DNA of 64,000 bases, from positions 854-64,853 of the forward strand of contig DTTX01000092.1 of assembly GCA_012964435.1 (NCBI GenBank), given 5' to 3'. Shown here piece by piece: positions 5,958-14,220 of the stretch; the stretch's first letter is position 1; each line of letters opens with the position of its first letter. Origin of the DNA: Mesonia sp. (GTDB taxonomy: Bacteria > Bacteroidota > Bacteroidia > Flavobacteriales > Flavobacteriaceae). The notes below the pieces were generated by a model. That model was not told the origin of the DNA and did no database searches. It saw only the letters and a list, made by a program, of their open reading frames with translations. A program made the position numbers and the translations under genes.

Positions 5958-7058
5958 ATGAAACGAGTAAGAATTACCAACGGAACGATTGGATTGGTTT
6001 TTAAAAATAATGAATTGATAAAAGTTCTTGAAAAAGGAACTCACTGGCTGTTATTTAATGAGAAGCTTATCACTTTCGAGCTAACCAAAAAAGCAATATT
6101 TCCGGTAGAATTTGAACTATTGCAGCACGTGAACGATCTAGTTGAAAAACTACACGTGATTGAAGTGAAAGATCAAGAACTGGTTTTGGTTTACATTAAC
6201 GGTATTTTTAAAGAAGTGCTTACTTCTGGTAGACATTTTTACTGGAATACGCTAATTAATTACAGTTTTACCCGAGTAAACACGAAAATGCTTGAGATAC
6301 CAGAAACGATCGACGCCAACTTGTTTAGCAACTACGAATTGGCAAAATTTATTCGAGTTTTTGAAGTCGCCGCTCACGAAGAGGCCTTGCTGATGGTAGA
6401 TGATAAGTTTACCCAGAAACTTAGTGCCGGCACGTACCGATTTTGGAGAAACGAAAAAAGTGTAAAAATTGCACGCGTAGATCTTAGACAATTGCAACTT
6501 GAGGTAAGCGGACAAGAATTGCTTACCAAAGACAAAGCTGCGGTTAGAATCAACTTTTTTGCCAATTACAAAATTGTAAATAGTGAGAAAGCTATTTTAG
6601 ACAACAAAGATCACAGCAAACAATTGTATGTGGCTTTGCAGTTGAGTCTTCGAGCTTTTGTGGGACAATACAGTTTAGATGAATTGCTTGCTCATAAAGT
6701 GACGATTGCTGAAGCGGTGTTTGCCGATGTACTTGCAGTGACTGAAGGTCTAGGCGTTAGTCTTTTGTCTTGCGGCATTAAAGATGTGATCTTGACCGGT
6801 GAAATGAAAGAGATTATGAATCAGGTATTGATCGCTGAAAAGAAAGCGCAAGCCAGCGTAATTACTAGACGTGAAGAAACGGCTGCCACCAGAAGTTTGC
6901 TAAATAGCGCTAAACTTATGGAAGAAAACAAGATGCTCTACAAACTAAAAGAAATGGAGTATGTTGAAAAAATTGCCGATAAGATCGGTGAAATTACCGT
7001 AAATGGTAATGGCGGAATGGTAAAACAGTTGAAAGAGATTTTTACGGTAGATACTTAA
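5958..7058 (+). CDS. Slipin-family SPFH (band 7) protein
   Basis: A 366-residue protein of the slipin branch of stomatin/prohibitin proteins. Its N-terminal half holds three copies of a short beta unit: GLVFKNNELIKVLEKGTHWLL (residues 12-32), then ELVLVYINGIFKEVLTSGRHF (74-94), then ALLMVDDKFTQKLSAGTYRF (143-162). The SPFH domain follows (about 165-300), then a charged helical end with RREETAATRSLLNSAKLMEENK. No signal peptide or membrane helix is seen, unlike classical stomatins. Slipins with this N-terminal repeat are known genomic neighbours of the RNA ligase RtcB and Ro60/TROVE proteins; neither is in the window. Upstream lie the tRNA-like array and the long hairpin. Role in RNA repair is therefore inference from context. 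Confidence 0.85.
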   Translation: MKRVRITNGTIGLVFKNNELIKVLEKGTHWLLFNEKLITFELTKKAIFPVEFELLQHVNDLVEKLHVIEVKDQELVLVYINGIFKEVLTSGRHFYWNTLINYSFTRVNTKMLEIPETIDANLFSNYELAKFIRVFEVAAHEEALLMVDDKFTQKLSAGTYRFWRNEKSVKIARVDLRQLQLEVSGQELLTKDKAAVRINFFANYKIVNSEKAILDNKDHSKQLYVALQLSLRAFVGQYSLDELLAHKVTIAEAVFADVLAVTEGLGVSLLSCGIKDVILTGEMKEIMNQVLIAEKKAQASVITRREETAATRSLLNSAKLMEENKMLYKLKEMEYVEKIADKIGEITVNGNGGMVKQLKEIFTVDT

Positions 7059-7061
7059 CGT

Positions 7062-7093
7062 AAAGAGGCTAATGGTCACCTATTGGCCTCTTT
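7062..7093 (+). terminator. Terminator of the slipin gene
   Basis: Stem AAAGAGGC / GCCTCTTT with inner AAT/ATT pairs, starting 4 nt after the slipin stop codon. The T-run is short (three, then CTATTT). It separates the slipin from the convergent gene whose stop is at 7103 and may serve both. Confidence 0.65.
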
Positions 7094-7102
7094 CTATTTG
7101 GT

Positions 7103-7825
7103 TTAATAGTGCTTATTTTCTTTACTGCGGAAGAGATTTAAAAACCGTTGGAAGATGTTGGATTTTGCCACTACTACCATCCAAGTAGACATAAATTCCA
7201 TATTCACATCAAGCTCTATTTTAATATTTTTTTCAAAGCTATTTTTGAGTTTAACTTGCTTCGTCTCAAAACCTACATATGAAAACTCTAAAAATACTTC
7301 ATTCTCAAAATCTTTTTCTAAAATTACAATAGAAAAATTCCCATCAAAATCAGTTTGTGTAATGTTAGAAGAATTTTGTAGAATTACATTAACTAAAGGA
7401 ATTGGAATACCTTCTTCATCAATTACAGTTCCGCTGATTGTTATTGAATCTCGTTGAGTAGCAGCTTGGGTAGATTCTTTATACTGGAGGTCATTTTCAG
7501 TATCAACTTTAACTTTTGCAGTTTTATCTTCCTGCGCAAAACTCGGTTGAGCTACCGCAATTATTGAACCTAAACCTAAAGCAATTCCTAATCTGGAAAG
7601 CGAGTTTTGAGTAGACGAAACATATTCTTGTTCTAATTGTGTTGAAGTAAACCGACCACAAAGTTGTTTTGCATTCTTTGTTTTTCGAGCAATTTCTGTT
7701 GCAGATAGCTTGGTAAAATCGATCACCTCCTTCTGACAACTTGCGCAAAACTTTCCTTTTTGCGTTGGTGACATTTGCTGCCAATCTTCGTGGCAAGGTT
7801 CCGGGATATTGAGTTTGAATTTCAT
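7103..7825 (-). CDS. Four-cysteine N-domain / carboxypeptidase-regulatory-like protein, copy 3
   Basis: A 240-residue membrane-anchored protein. Residues 1-60 contain the pattern PCHEDW..FCASCQKEVIDFTK..LCGRF with Cys11, Cys27, Cys30 and Cys56, suited to a metal or disulphide site. A hydrophobic stretch IALGLGSIIAVAQPSFAQ (about 81-98) follows as an internal transmembrane or cleavable signal segment, then a CarboxypepD_reg-like beta sandwich (about 125-205, with ISGTVIDEEG and TDFDGNFSI). The tail FQRFLNLFRSKENK is shared with the next copy. Last of three tandem paralogues. Such proteins are common in Bacteroidota next to TonB systems; their role is not known. Confidence 0.75.
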   Translation of the reverse strand: MKFKLNIPEPCHEDWQQMSPTQKGKFCASCQKEVIDFTKLSATEIARKTKNAKQLCGRFTSTQLEQEYVSSTQNSLSRLGIALGLGSIIAVAQPSFAQEDKTAKVKVDTENDLQYKESTQAATQRDSITISGTVIDEEGIPIPLVNVILQNSSNITQTDFDGNFSIVILEKDFENEVFLEFSYVGFETKQVKLKNSFEKNIKIELDVNMEFMSTWMVVVAKSNIFQRFLNLFRSKENKHY

Positions 7826-8554
7826 TTAATAACGCTTGTTTTCATTACTTCGGAACAAGTTTAAAAACCGTTGGAAAATGTTGGGTTTAGATACAAAAGC
7901 ACCTCCTGCAATTATCACCTCATCATTATCATAATCATCTTCTTCCATTATTATTTTTAGGTTCTTATAATCAATTTCATTGCATGCTAATATTTGTTTT
8001 TCAAAACCTACGTAAGTAAATTCTAATCGATTTTCACTATCTATGAAAGGTATTTTTATCGAAAAATTACCATCAAAATCGGTTTGTGTTCCGTGGGAAG
8101 AATTTTGTTGAATTACATTCACGCCCGGAAGCGGTAATCCTTCTTGATCAATTACAGTTCCACTGATTGTTATTGAATCTCGTTGAGTAGCAGCTTGAGT
8201 AGATTCATTATATTGTAAGTCATTTTTAGCATCAACTTTAACTTTTGCAGTTTTCTCTTCCTGCGCAAAACTCGGTTGAGCAACCGCGATTATTGAACCT
8301 AAACCTAAAGCAATTCCTAACCTTGATAATGAGTTTTGAGTAGAAGAAACGTATTCTTGCTCTAACTGCGTTGAAGTAAATCGACCACAAAGCTGTTTTG
8401 CGTTTTTTGTTTTCCTGGCAATTTCTGTCGCAGATAGTTTGGTAAAATCAATCACTTCTTTTTGACAACTGGTACAAAACTTCCCTTTTTGTGTAGGTGT
8501 CATTTGTTGCCAGTCTTCATGGCAAGGTTCCGGGATGTTGAGTTTGAATTTCAT
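7826..8554 (-). CDS. Four-cysteine N-domain / carboxypeptidase-regulatory-like protein, copy 2
   Basis: A 242-residue paralogue of its neighbours, nearly identical to copy 3 over residues 1-98, with Cys11, Cys27, Cys30 and Cys56 kept (FCTSCQK here), the same hydrophobic GSIIAVAQPSFAQ segment and the most canonical CarboxypepD_reg-like domain of the three (ISGTVIDQEGLPLPGVNVIQQ, TDFDGNFSI). The C-terminal part diverges with an acidic insert EEDDYDNDE and ends in the shared FQRFLNLFRSNENK. Its stop codon is followed at once by the ATG of copy 3, so they are translated from one message. Function unknown. Confidence 0.75.
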   Translation of the reverse strand: MKFKLNIPEPCHEDWQQMTPTQKGKFCTSCQKEVIDFTKLSATEIARKTKNAKQLCGRFTSTQLEQEYVSSTQNSLSRLGIALGLGSIIAVAQPSFAQEEKTAKVKVDAKNDLQYNESTQAATQRDSITISGTVIDQEGLPLPGVNVIQQNSSHGTQTDFDGNFSIKIPFIDSENRLEFTYVGFEKQILACNEIDYKNLKIIMEEDDYDNDEVIIAGGAFVSKPNIFQRFLNLFRSNENKRY

Positions 8555-8555
8555 T

Positions 8556-9221
8556 CTAATTATTAGTCTTAATTAATTCAACTTTCCCTCTGATCATTTC
8601 ATTTTGAACTTCACAAACCTCTTTCTTTAAGACAATATTCATAGATTTTTCTTCTATTCTTATCACTGCTTCTTGAGTTCCAATAAATGAAAAGATCAAA
8701 TAAACTTCAGAATTGTAATCCTCTTCTGAAATATTTATTTTAAAGCGACCATCAAAATCGGTTATACTTTTATTTGTGGTACTTTTCTGAATTATATCCA
8801 CGCCGGGAAGTGGCGTACCTTTTTCATCGGTAACCGTTCCAGTTATTGAAATAGAATCATTTGTTTGAGTCGTTAAAGCTACTTCACCTTGTAATTGATA
8901 CACTTCAATTCTATCTTGCTTTTCTTCCTGCGCAAAACTCGGTTGAGCAACGGCAATTATTGAACCTAAGCCTAAAGCAATTCCTAATCTAGAAAGTGAG
9001 TTTTGAGAAACGGAAATATATTCTTGTTCTAATTGCGTTGAAGTAAACCGACCACAAAGTTGTACAGCATTCTTTGTTTTTCGGGCAATTTCTGAGGCAG
9101 ATAGCTTCGTAAAATCGATCACCTCTTTCTGGCAGCTTGCGCAAAACTTACCTTTTTGGGTTGGCGACATTTGCTGCCAGTCTTCATGGCAAGGTTCCGG
9201 GATATTGAGTTTGAATTTCAA
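8556..9221 (-). CDS. Four-cysteine N-domain / carboxypeptidase-regulatory-like protein, copy 1
   Basis: A 221-residue first member of the tandem set. N-terminal Cys11, Cys27, Cys30, Cys56 and the hydrophobic QPSFAQ segment are conserved; the CarboxypepD_reg-like domain (ISITGTVTDEKGTPLPGVDIIQK, TDFDGRFKI) is followed by a divergent end without the FLNLFRS tail of the other two. It starts the three-gene unit and ends 1 nt before copy 2. The high N-terminal identity against diverged C-termini points to recent duplication with selection or gene conversion on the N-domain. Function unknown. Confidence 0.75.
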   Translation of the reverse strand: MKFKLNIPEPCHEDWQQMSPTQKGKFCASCQKEVIDFTKLSASEIARKTKNAVQLCGRFTSTQLEQEYISVSQNSLSRLGIALGLGSIIAVAQPSFAQEEKQDRIEVYQLQGEVALTTQTNDSISITGTVTDEKGTPLPGVDIIQKSTTNKSITDFDGRFKINISEEDYNSEVYLIFSFIGTQEAVIRIEEKSMNIVLKKEVCEVQNEMIRGKVELIKTNN

Positions 9222-9262
9222 AAGCTTAGAATTAAATCACGTTTAAATATAAGTAGATTTTT

Positions 9263-9883
9263 CTAATTAGGGAGTTCAATTTCAGAAACTTCCGCAGCTA
9301 AATTCCCTTCAAGTTTCACTAAAACTACAACAGCATCTTCTTTAAAATACAGATTCTGAATCTTAAAATCATTAATCGCTCCAAATAGCTGAACGCCTTT
9401 TTTCACTTCAATTATATTTTCGAGCTTTTGATTGATTTGTTGCAAAAACTCGGAGATCTTGGGAGTGAGAAAAAGTTTAGAGTTACCGGAGAGTTTTTTC
9501 TTCATCAGCAACGTCATCATAGTTTTTAAAAGCCGATTGGTTAACCAAGCTTTTTGCTCACCTTCCACCTGATAATTCTTGATGATGATTTCTTGCTGTT
9601 CTTCATCAAAATCAAACTTCAGCTGAAAATTAAAACTTATTGTTTTGTTTTTAAACAACACGGTTTTCATTAACACTTGTTGCCTAATACAAACATCAAA
9701 ACCGGGTTTACCGTTGCTTAAATGTATTGCTAAAATTTCTCCGTATTGTTGTCCTTTCGCTTCTTCTTTTTGTATTTGATAACCTACAAGTTTCTCTTGC
9801 AGAACTTTCTCTAATGCCGTTAAAGTAATTTTGACGGGAATTTGAAGGTTTAGACCATTAAATTGATTTTCTTTTTCTTGCAT
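9263..9883 (-). CDS. Hypothetical protein, DUF4403-like
   Basis: A 206-residue protein without signal peptide or membrane helix. Alternating hydrophobic strands and the closing pattern VQLFGAINDFKIQNLYFKEDAVVVLVKLEGNLAAEV resemble the C-terminal half of DUF4403-type lipid/BPI-fold-like proteins, a weak resemblance seen by eye only. It lies 41 nt upstream of the paralogue set in the same direction and may be transcribed with it. Function not known. Confidence 0.6.
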   Translation of the reverse strand: MQEKENQFNGLNLQIPVKITLTALEKVLQEKLVGYQIQKEEAKGQQYGEILAIHLSNGKPGFDVCIRQQVLMKTVLFKNKTISFNFQLKFDFDEEQQEIIIKNYQVEGEQKAWLTNRLLKTMMTLLMKKKLSGNSKLFLTPKISEFLQQINQKLENIIEVKKGVQLFGAINDFKIQNLYFKEDAVVVLVKLEGNLAAEVSEIELPN

Positions 9884-10002
9884 TTAGATAAGTTACTTAA
9901 AATAAAAATCCCTTCAAAAAATGGATTCATTTTTTAATTTAAATTTATAGTTCATAAGATGAGATTTGTATATTTCAACTTACTAAACTGAATTGCATAG
10001 CA

Positions 10003-12696
10003 GTGAACTTCAACCCAAAAAACGTTTTTAATTATTTTAGAGATTGTTATCAACTCGATTATAAAGAGTTTACCATAAATAATATTCTTTCTAGCAAATA
10101 TCCTTATAAATGGTTTGCAAAAACGAAAGAAGAAATACTTTCAGAAAAGCTTCCCATTATCCCGTACACCAATAAAAAAGTATTGGCTTTAGAGAAAGAG
10201 ATGGCGCTTTATAATTTAGAGAAAAAGCTATTTTACGGCTGCTTTTTTATTTTAGGAAAAAATAAAAATCCGTTAATTAAAGACAAACGAATTTGCGCTC
10301 CACTCCTACTCTTTCCGGCACAAATAGAAACTTTAGATGATGAAAAATTTTTAAAAATTGAACACGAAAATTACGACATCAACAGATCTGCACTTAGTTT
10401 ATTAGAACTCAATGAAGAGCTTATCAATAAAGATGAATTTGTGCAATTACTTTCAGAACGAGTTCAGCATAAAAATTATATTGGTTTAAATAGTTTTTTA
10501 GAAAAGTATGTTACTAATCTAGAAACCGAAGAACTTTTACTTTTTCCCACGGTTTGGTCTGCACAAAAATTAAGAAGTTTTTTAGCTTCAGATAAAATTG
10601 AAAATGACAGCTACCAGATAATTCCGGGAGCAGGAACTATTTTGGTTGAAAAATCTGAATCTTCACTTCGAGTTTTAAACGACCTGAAAGAAATGGCCGA
10701 ATCAGAAAAATTCAATTCAAGCTTACACGAACTTTTAGGTAAAGATCTACAAGAATTTTCATTCAAAGAAAGTGTTTATAAAACTCGGTTAAACACAGAT
10801 CAATACCACGCGTTACAAAATTCATATCGCTATTCAAACTCGGTAATTGTTGGTCCGCCGGGTACCGGTAAAAGCTACACGATCACTTCTATTATTGCAG
10901 ATGCGGTGATGAATAATCAATCGGTCTTGGTCGTCTCTAAAACCAAACAAGCCGTAGAGGTTTTACGGCAAATGCTTGAGAAAGATTTTAAGCTGAAAAA
11001 CTACTTAATTCATACCACCGGACATAATTATAAATTGAGTTTAAAAGCTAAAATTAAGCGTTATTTAAGTGGAATTTCAGCAAAGGTGAACACAAATTTT
11101 GACCTAGAAAAGGTAAACCAGCTTTCTAATCAACTTGATCAACTGGAACAGGAGTTTGAGCAATATATTGAAAAAGAACTCAAACGATCTGATCTAGAAT
11201 TTTCTGCAGCACTTAACTTTTGGGAAAAATGGCAAAAATTTTACCTGAATACCCTTAGCTATAACGGAGAAAAATTATGGTCAATCTTTAAACAGATCAA
11301 TCAGGTTTTAGAAGAACTCGAAAAAGAAGCGGCCTTATATTCTAAAAGAAAAATTGCTTTAAATATTAAAAATAACTCGCATCGTTATCGCAATGAAATT
11401 TCAACATTTTACGATGCGCTAGACACTGCAAGTTTTTCAGCCTACAAACGTATTCTACAACAGGTAGATTTTGAACACGTTTTAAAAGTTTTCCCAATTT
11501 GGCTAGCAAACTTATCAGATTTAAATGCGGTTTTACCTTTAAAAAAAGATTGTTTTGATCTTGTAATTATCGATGAAGCTACACAATGTGATATTGCTTC
11601 AGCACTACCGGCATTATATAGAGCAAAACGAGTAGTTATTACCGGTGATCCCAACCAATTGAGGCATTACTCTTTTGTGGCAAAAGCTCAGCAATTCAAC
11701 TTACAAGAAAAATATAATTTACCAAAAGATAAGATTTTTGATTATCGAAACCGGTCTATTTTAGATGTATTTATTTCAAAAGCGAAACAACAGCAACAAA
11801 TTTCTTTTCTGCGAGAACATTTTAGATCTACACCATCTTTAATTGAGTTTAGTAATCAAAAGTTTTATGATAACCAGTTACAGATTTTAAAATCTACTCC
11901 AACACATACTGAAGAAAAACAGCTAGAATTAATTAAAGTATCAGGAAAAAGAGACAAAAAAAGGGTAAATGAAGCAGAGGCAGAAAAAGTTTTACAGCAA
12001 CTAGATAAGATCATCAACGACTATAAAGATGAAAAAATAAAACCTTCAGTAGGGATTATCTCTCCGTTTAATAGCCAAGTAACTTACCTTAATAAACTCT
12101 TGTGGGAACGTTATGAGCTTTCTGCATTAAAACAATTTAATATACTTTGCGGTACGCCTTATAATTTTCAGGGATCTGAACGAGAAATTATTTTGATGTC
12201 TTTTGGAGTTTGCCCAGATACACATCATTCTGCTTACATTCATTTAAATAAACCTGAAGTTTTAAATGTTGCAATTACACGGGCAAAATCTTTGCAAATT
12301 GTGATCACTTCGGTCGAAAAAGATGAGCTTAAAAAAGATTCTTTATTTTATGAATATTTAGCTTTTATTGAAGATTTCACTCATTTTAATGCCGAAGAAA
12401 ATACGATCGATCAATTTCAAAATGAAGTGGTAAAAGCTCTAAAAAAACAAGGATTGAAAGAAATTAAATGTGGTTATCCTGTCGCAGGTAGTTTACTAGA
12501 TATTTTAGTAACGCATTGCGGAAGAAATTACTTTATTGATTTAATTGGTTACCCGGGAGTTTACCGAGAAGCTTTTAGTTTAGAACGTTATAAAACCTTA
12601 GCCAGAACCGGAATTAGAACTTTACCGCTGCATTATAGTTTTTGGAAAAAGAATAAGACCAAAGCGGTAAAAGAATTGATTAAATTTATTTATTAA
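10003..12696 (+). CDS. Large SF1 (Upf1/DNA2-like) helicase with C-terminal nuclease-like domain
   Basis: An 897-residue cytoplasmic protein. Walker A VGPPGTGKS lies near residue 284, Walker B LVIIDEATQCD near 521, the SF1 motif with YNFQGSERE near 720 and VAITRAK near 755, all of the AAA_11/AAA_12 Upf1-like helicase type. A helical insert (about 360-470) sits between motifs I and II. After the helicase, residues about 805-895 (SLLDILV..GRNYFIDLIGYPG) look like a Vsr/DUF559-type PD-(D/E)XK nuclease fold with weak catalytic residues. The start is a GTG; no in-frame ATG occurs before residue ~68. A lone gene. Possible roles are DNA/RNA repair or phage defence; neither is shown by context. Confidence 0.82.
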   Translation: MNFNPKNVFNYFRDCYQLDYKEFTINNILSSKYPYKWFAKTKEEILSEKLPIIPYTNKKVLALEKEMALYNLEKKLFYGCFFILGKNKNPLIKDKRICAPLLLFPAQIETLDDEKFLKIEHENYDINRSALSLLELNEELINKDEFVQLLSERVQHKNYIGLNSFLEKYVTNLETEELLLFPTVWSAQKLRSFLASDKIENDSYQIIPGAGTILVEKSESSLRVLNDLKEMAESEKFNSSLHELLGKDLQEFSFKESVYKTRLNTDQYHALQNSYRYSNSVIVGPPGTGKSYTITSIIADAVMNNQSVLVVSKTKQAVEVLRQMLEKDFKLKNYLIHTTGHNYKLSLKAKIKRYLSGISAKVNTNFDLEKVNQLSNQLDQLEQEFEQYIEKELKRSDLEFSAALNFWEKWQKFYLNTLSYNGEKLWSIFKQINQVLEELEKEAALYSKRKIALNIKNNSHRYRNEISTFYDALDTASFSAYKRILQQVDFEHVLKVFPIWLANLSDLNAVLPLKKDCFDLVIIDEATQCDIASALPALYRAKRVVITGDPNQLRHYSFVAKAQQFNLQEKYNLPKDKIFDYRNRSILDVFISKAKQQQQISFLREHFRSTPSLIEFSNQKFYDNQLQILKSTPTHTEEKQLELIKVSGKRDKKRVNEAEAEKVLQQLDKIINDYKDEKIKPSVGIISPFNSQVTYLNKLLWERYELSALKQFNILCGTPYNFQGSEREIILMSFGVCPDTHHSAYIHLNKPEVLNVAITRAKSLQIVITSVEKDELKKDSLFYEYLAFIEDFTHFNAEENTIDQFQNEVVKALKKQGLKEIKCGYPVAGSLLDILVTHCGRNYFIDLIGYPGVYREAFSLERYKTLARTGIRTLPLHYSFWKKNKTKAVKELIKFIY

Positions 12697-12764
12697 ACTG
12701 AATTTTACTCAAAGCTAGCTCATTACTACTGTAACAAATAGAATTCATTTAATATTATTCAATA

Positions 12765-12797
12765 AAAAAATCCCTTCAAAAGCTGAAGGGATTTTTT
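12765..12797. terminator. Bidirectional terminator
   Basis: Stem AAAAAATCCCTTCA / TGAAGGGATTTTTT with a 5-nt loop, between the convergent helicase gene and the end of the mannoside locus. A- and T-runs on both sides suit termination in both directions. Confidence 0.85.
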
Positions 12798-12801
12798 AAG
12801 A

Positions 12802-14124
12802 TTATATTGTAACTTCTGTTTTCTTGTGTTTAAAACCAAAGAAGAATATGTAGAGGTAGCACACCATTACTAATAAAAGTGCCAATCCAAATCCATAATT
12901 ATCGGTAAGCAAACCAAAAAGTGGTGGTACCACTGCTCCTCCTACGATCATCGTACACATAATACCAGAACCTTGGGGTTTACTATCTCCTAACTCATCT
13001 AATCCTAAACTAAAGATCGTTGGAAACATAATCGAATTAAATAAACCAACTCCGATGATTGTCCACATAGCAACTAAACCACTTGTTTGAGTTGAAATAA
13101 TTATTAAAATTAATGCTACAATAGCAAATACACTTAAAACTTTTGAAGGTTTCATAATATTAGTTAGGTAAGCTCCAATAAAACGACCTACCATTGCGCC
13201 GGTCCAGTAAAAGGTTACAAAAATCCCTACTACAGCTTTACCATCTACCGCACTAAGATCGTCTGTTAAAAACCAATTGGCTATGGTTCTCATAAAAGGA
13301 GTATTTCTCACCACATCTGCCAGCTCTAACTGTAAAAAATAATTTACCATATAACTACCAATAGCTACTTCTGCTCCTACATAGCAAAAAATACCTAAAG
13401 CTCCCATTAGTAGATTTTTATTTTTAAAGGCAACGGCATAACTTCCTTTTTGTTCTCCTTCACCGATCACTTTAGGTAGATTTACAAAAACAAAAACCAA
13501 AGCGATGGCGATAAGAATACCGGCAATCGTTAAGAATGGAACTTGCACGGCAGATGCTTCTGCAGCATAATATTCAGTTTTTTCTACTGCTGTAAGACCG
13601 TCTATTTGTTGAGAGGTCATAATCTTATCACTTAAAATGAATAGTGCTCCAATAATTGGTGCTATTGAAGTTCCTAATGAATTAAATGCCTGCGAAAGGT
13701 TTAATCGACTTGCTGCACTTTTTTCTGGACCTAAGATGGTTACATAAGGATTGGCAGCTACTTGAAGAATAGTGATACCCGCTGCCAGAATAAAATAACC
13801 TAACATAAATACCCAAAAAACTCTTTCTGAAGAAGCAGGATAGAATAATAAACAACCTGCAGCCATCGTAAGCAAGCCTAAAATTATACCTTTTTTATAA
13901 CCAATTTTAGATAATATAAAACTTGCCGGAATTGATAGGAAAAAGTAAGCTCCAAAAAAAGCAAACTGAACCATTCCTGCTTGAAAGTATGATAATTCAA
14001 ATACTTCTTTTAATCTTGGGATCAAAGAGTCTACAATTACTGTAAGAAAACCCCATAAAAAAAATAAAAGCGTTAGAAAAATAAACGCAGTTCTGTAAGA
14101 TGTTTTTGCCGTATTATTAGTCAT
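12802..14124 (-). CDS. FucP/GluP-type MFS sugar:proton symporter
   Basis: A 440-residue inner-membrane permease with 12 predicted helices. The first helix block FLLWGFLTVIVDSLIPRLKEVFELSYFQAGMVQFAFFGAYF and the segments AANPYVTILGPEKSAASRLNLSQAFNSLG and FPTIFSLGLDELGDSKPQGSG are signatures of the fucose:H+ symporter family, whose Bacteroidota members carry glucose, galactose, mannose or fucose. Last gene of the ROK kinase-SP permease-FucP unit, controlled by the LacI site at 16721. The substrate is inferred to be mannose or glucose released by the locus. Confidence 0.9.
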   Translation of the reverse strand: MTNNTAKTSYRTAFIFLTLLFFLWGFLTVIVDSLIPRLKEVFELSYFQAGMVQFAFFGAYFFLSIPASFILSKIGYKKGIILGLLTMAAGCLLFYPASSERVFWVFMLGYFILAAGITILQVAANPYVTILGPEKSAASRLNLSQAFNSLGTSIAPIIGALFILSDKIMTSQQIDGLTAVEKTEYYAAEASAVQVPFLTIAGILIAIALVFVFVNLPKVIGEGEQKGSYAVAFKNKNLLMGALGIFCYVGAEVAIGSYMVNYFLQLELADVVRNTPFMRTIANWFLTDDLSAVDGKAVVGIFVTFYWTGAMVGRFIGAYLTNIMKPSKVLSVFAIVALILIIISTQTSGLVAMWTIIGVGLFNSIMFPTIFSLGLDELGDSKPQGSGIMCTMIVGGAVVPPLFGLLTDNYGFGLALLLVMVCYLYIFFFGFKHKKTEVTI

Positions 14125-14220
14125 TAGATATAATATTAAATTAATCGTTTTAGATAGTCTTCAAAATTTTTCTAAAAATATGATAAGACTTTAAAAAAGA
14201 AATGAAATTTTGAGATTTAT

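Larger units (their letters stand above)
7527..9221 (-). repeat. Three tandem direct repeats (about 300 bp each)
   Basis: The 5' coding ends of the three paralogues (about 8923-9221, 8256-8554, 7527-7825) are near-identical DNA copies in direct orientation, about 0.7 kb apart. They are candidates for homologous recombination that would delete or amplify a gene copy. Confidence 0.7.

Noticed and set aside
5708-5980. 90-codon open frame on the minus strand before the slipin gene
   Set aside because: It spans the 28-bp hairpin and overlaps the slipin start; the product has no recognisable features, so the frame is taken as chance.
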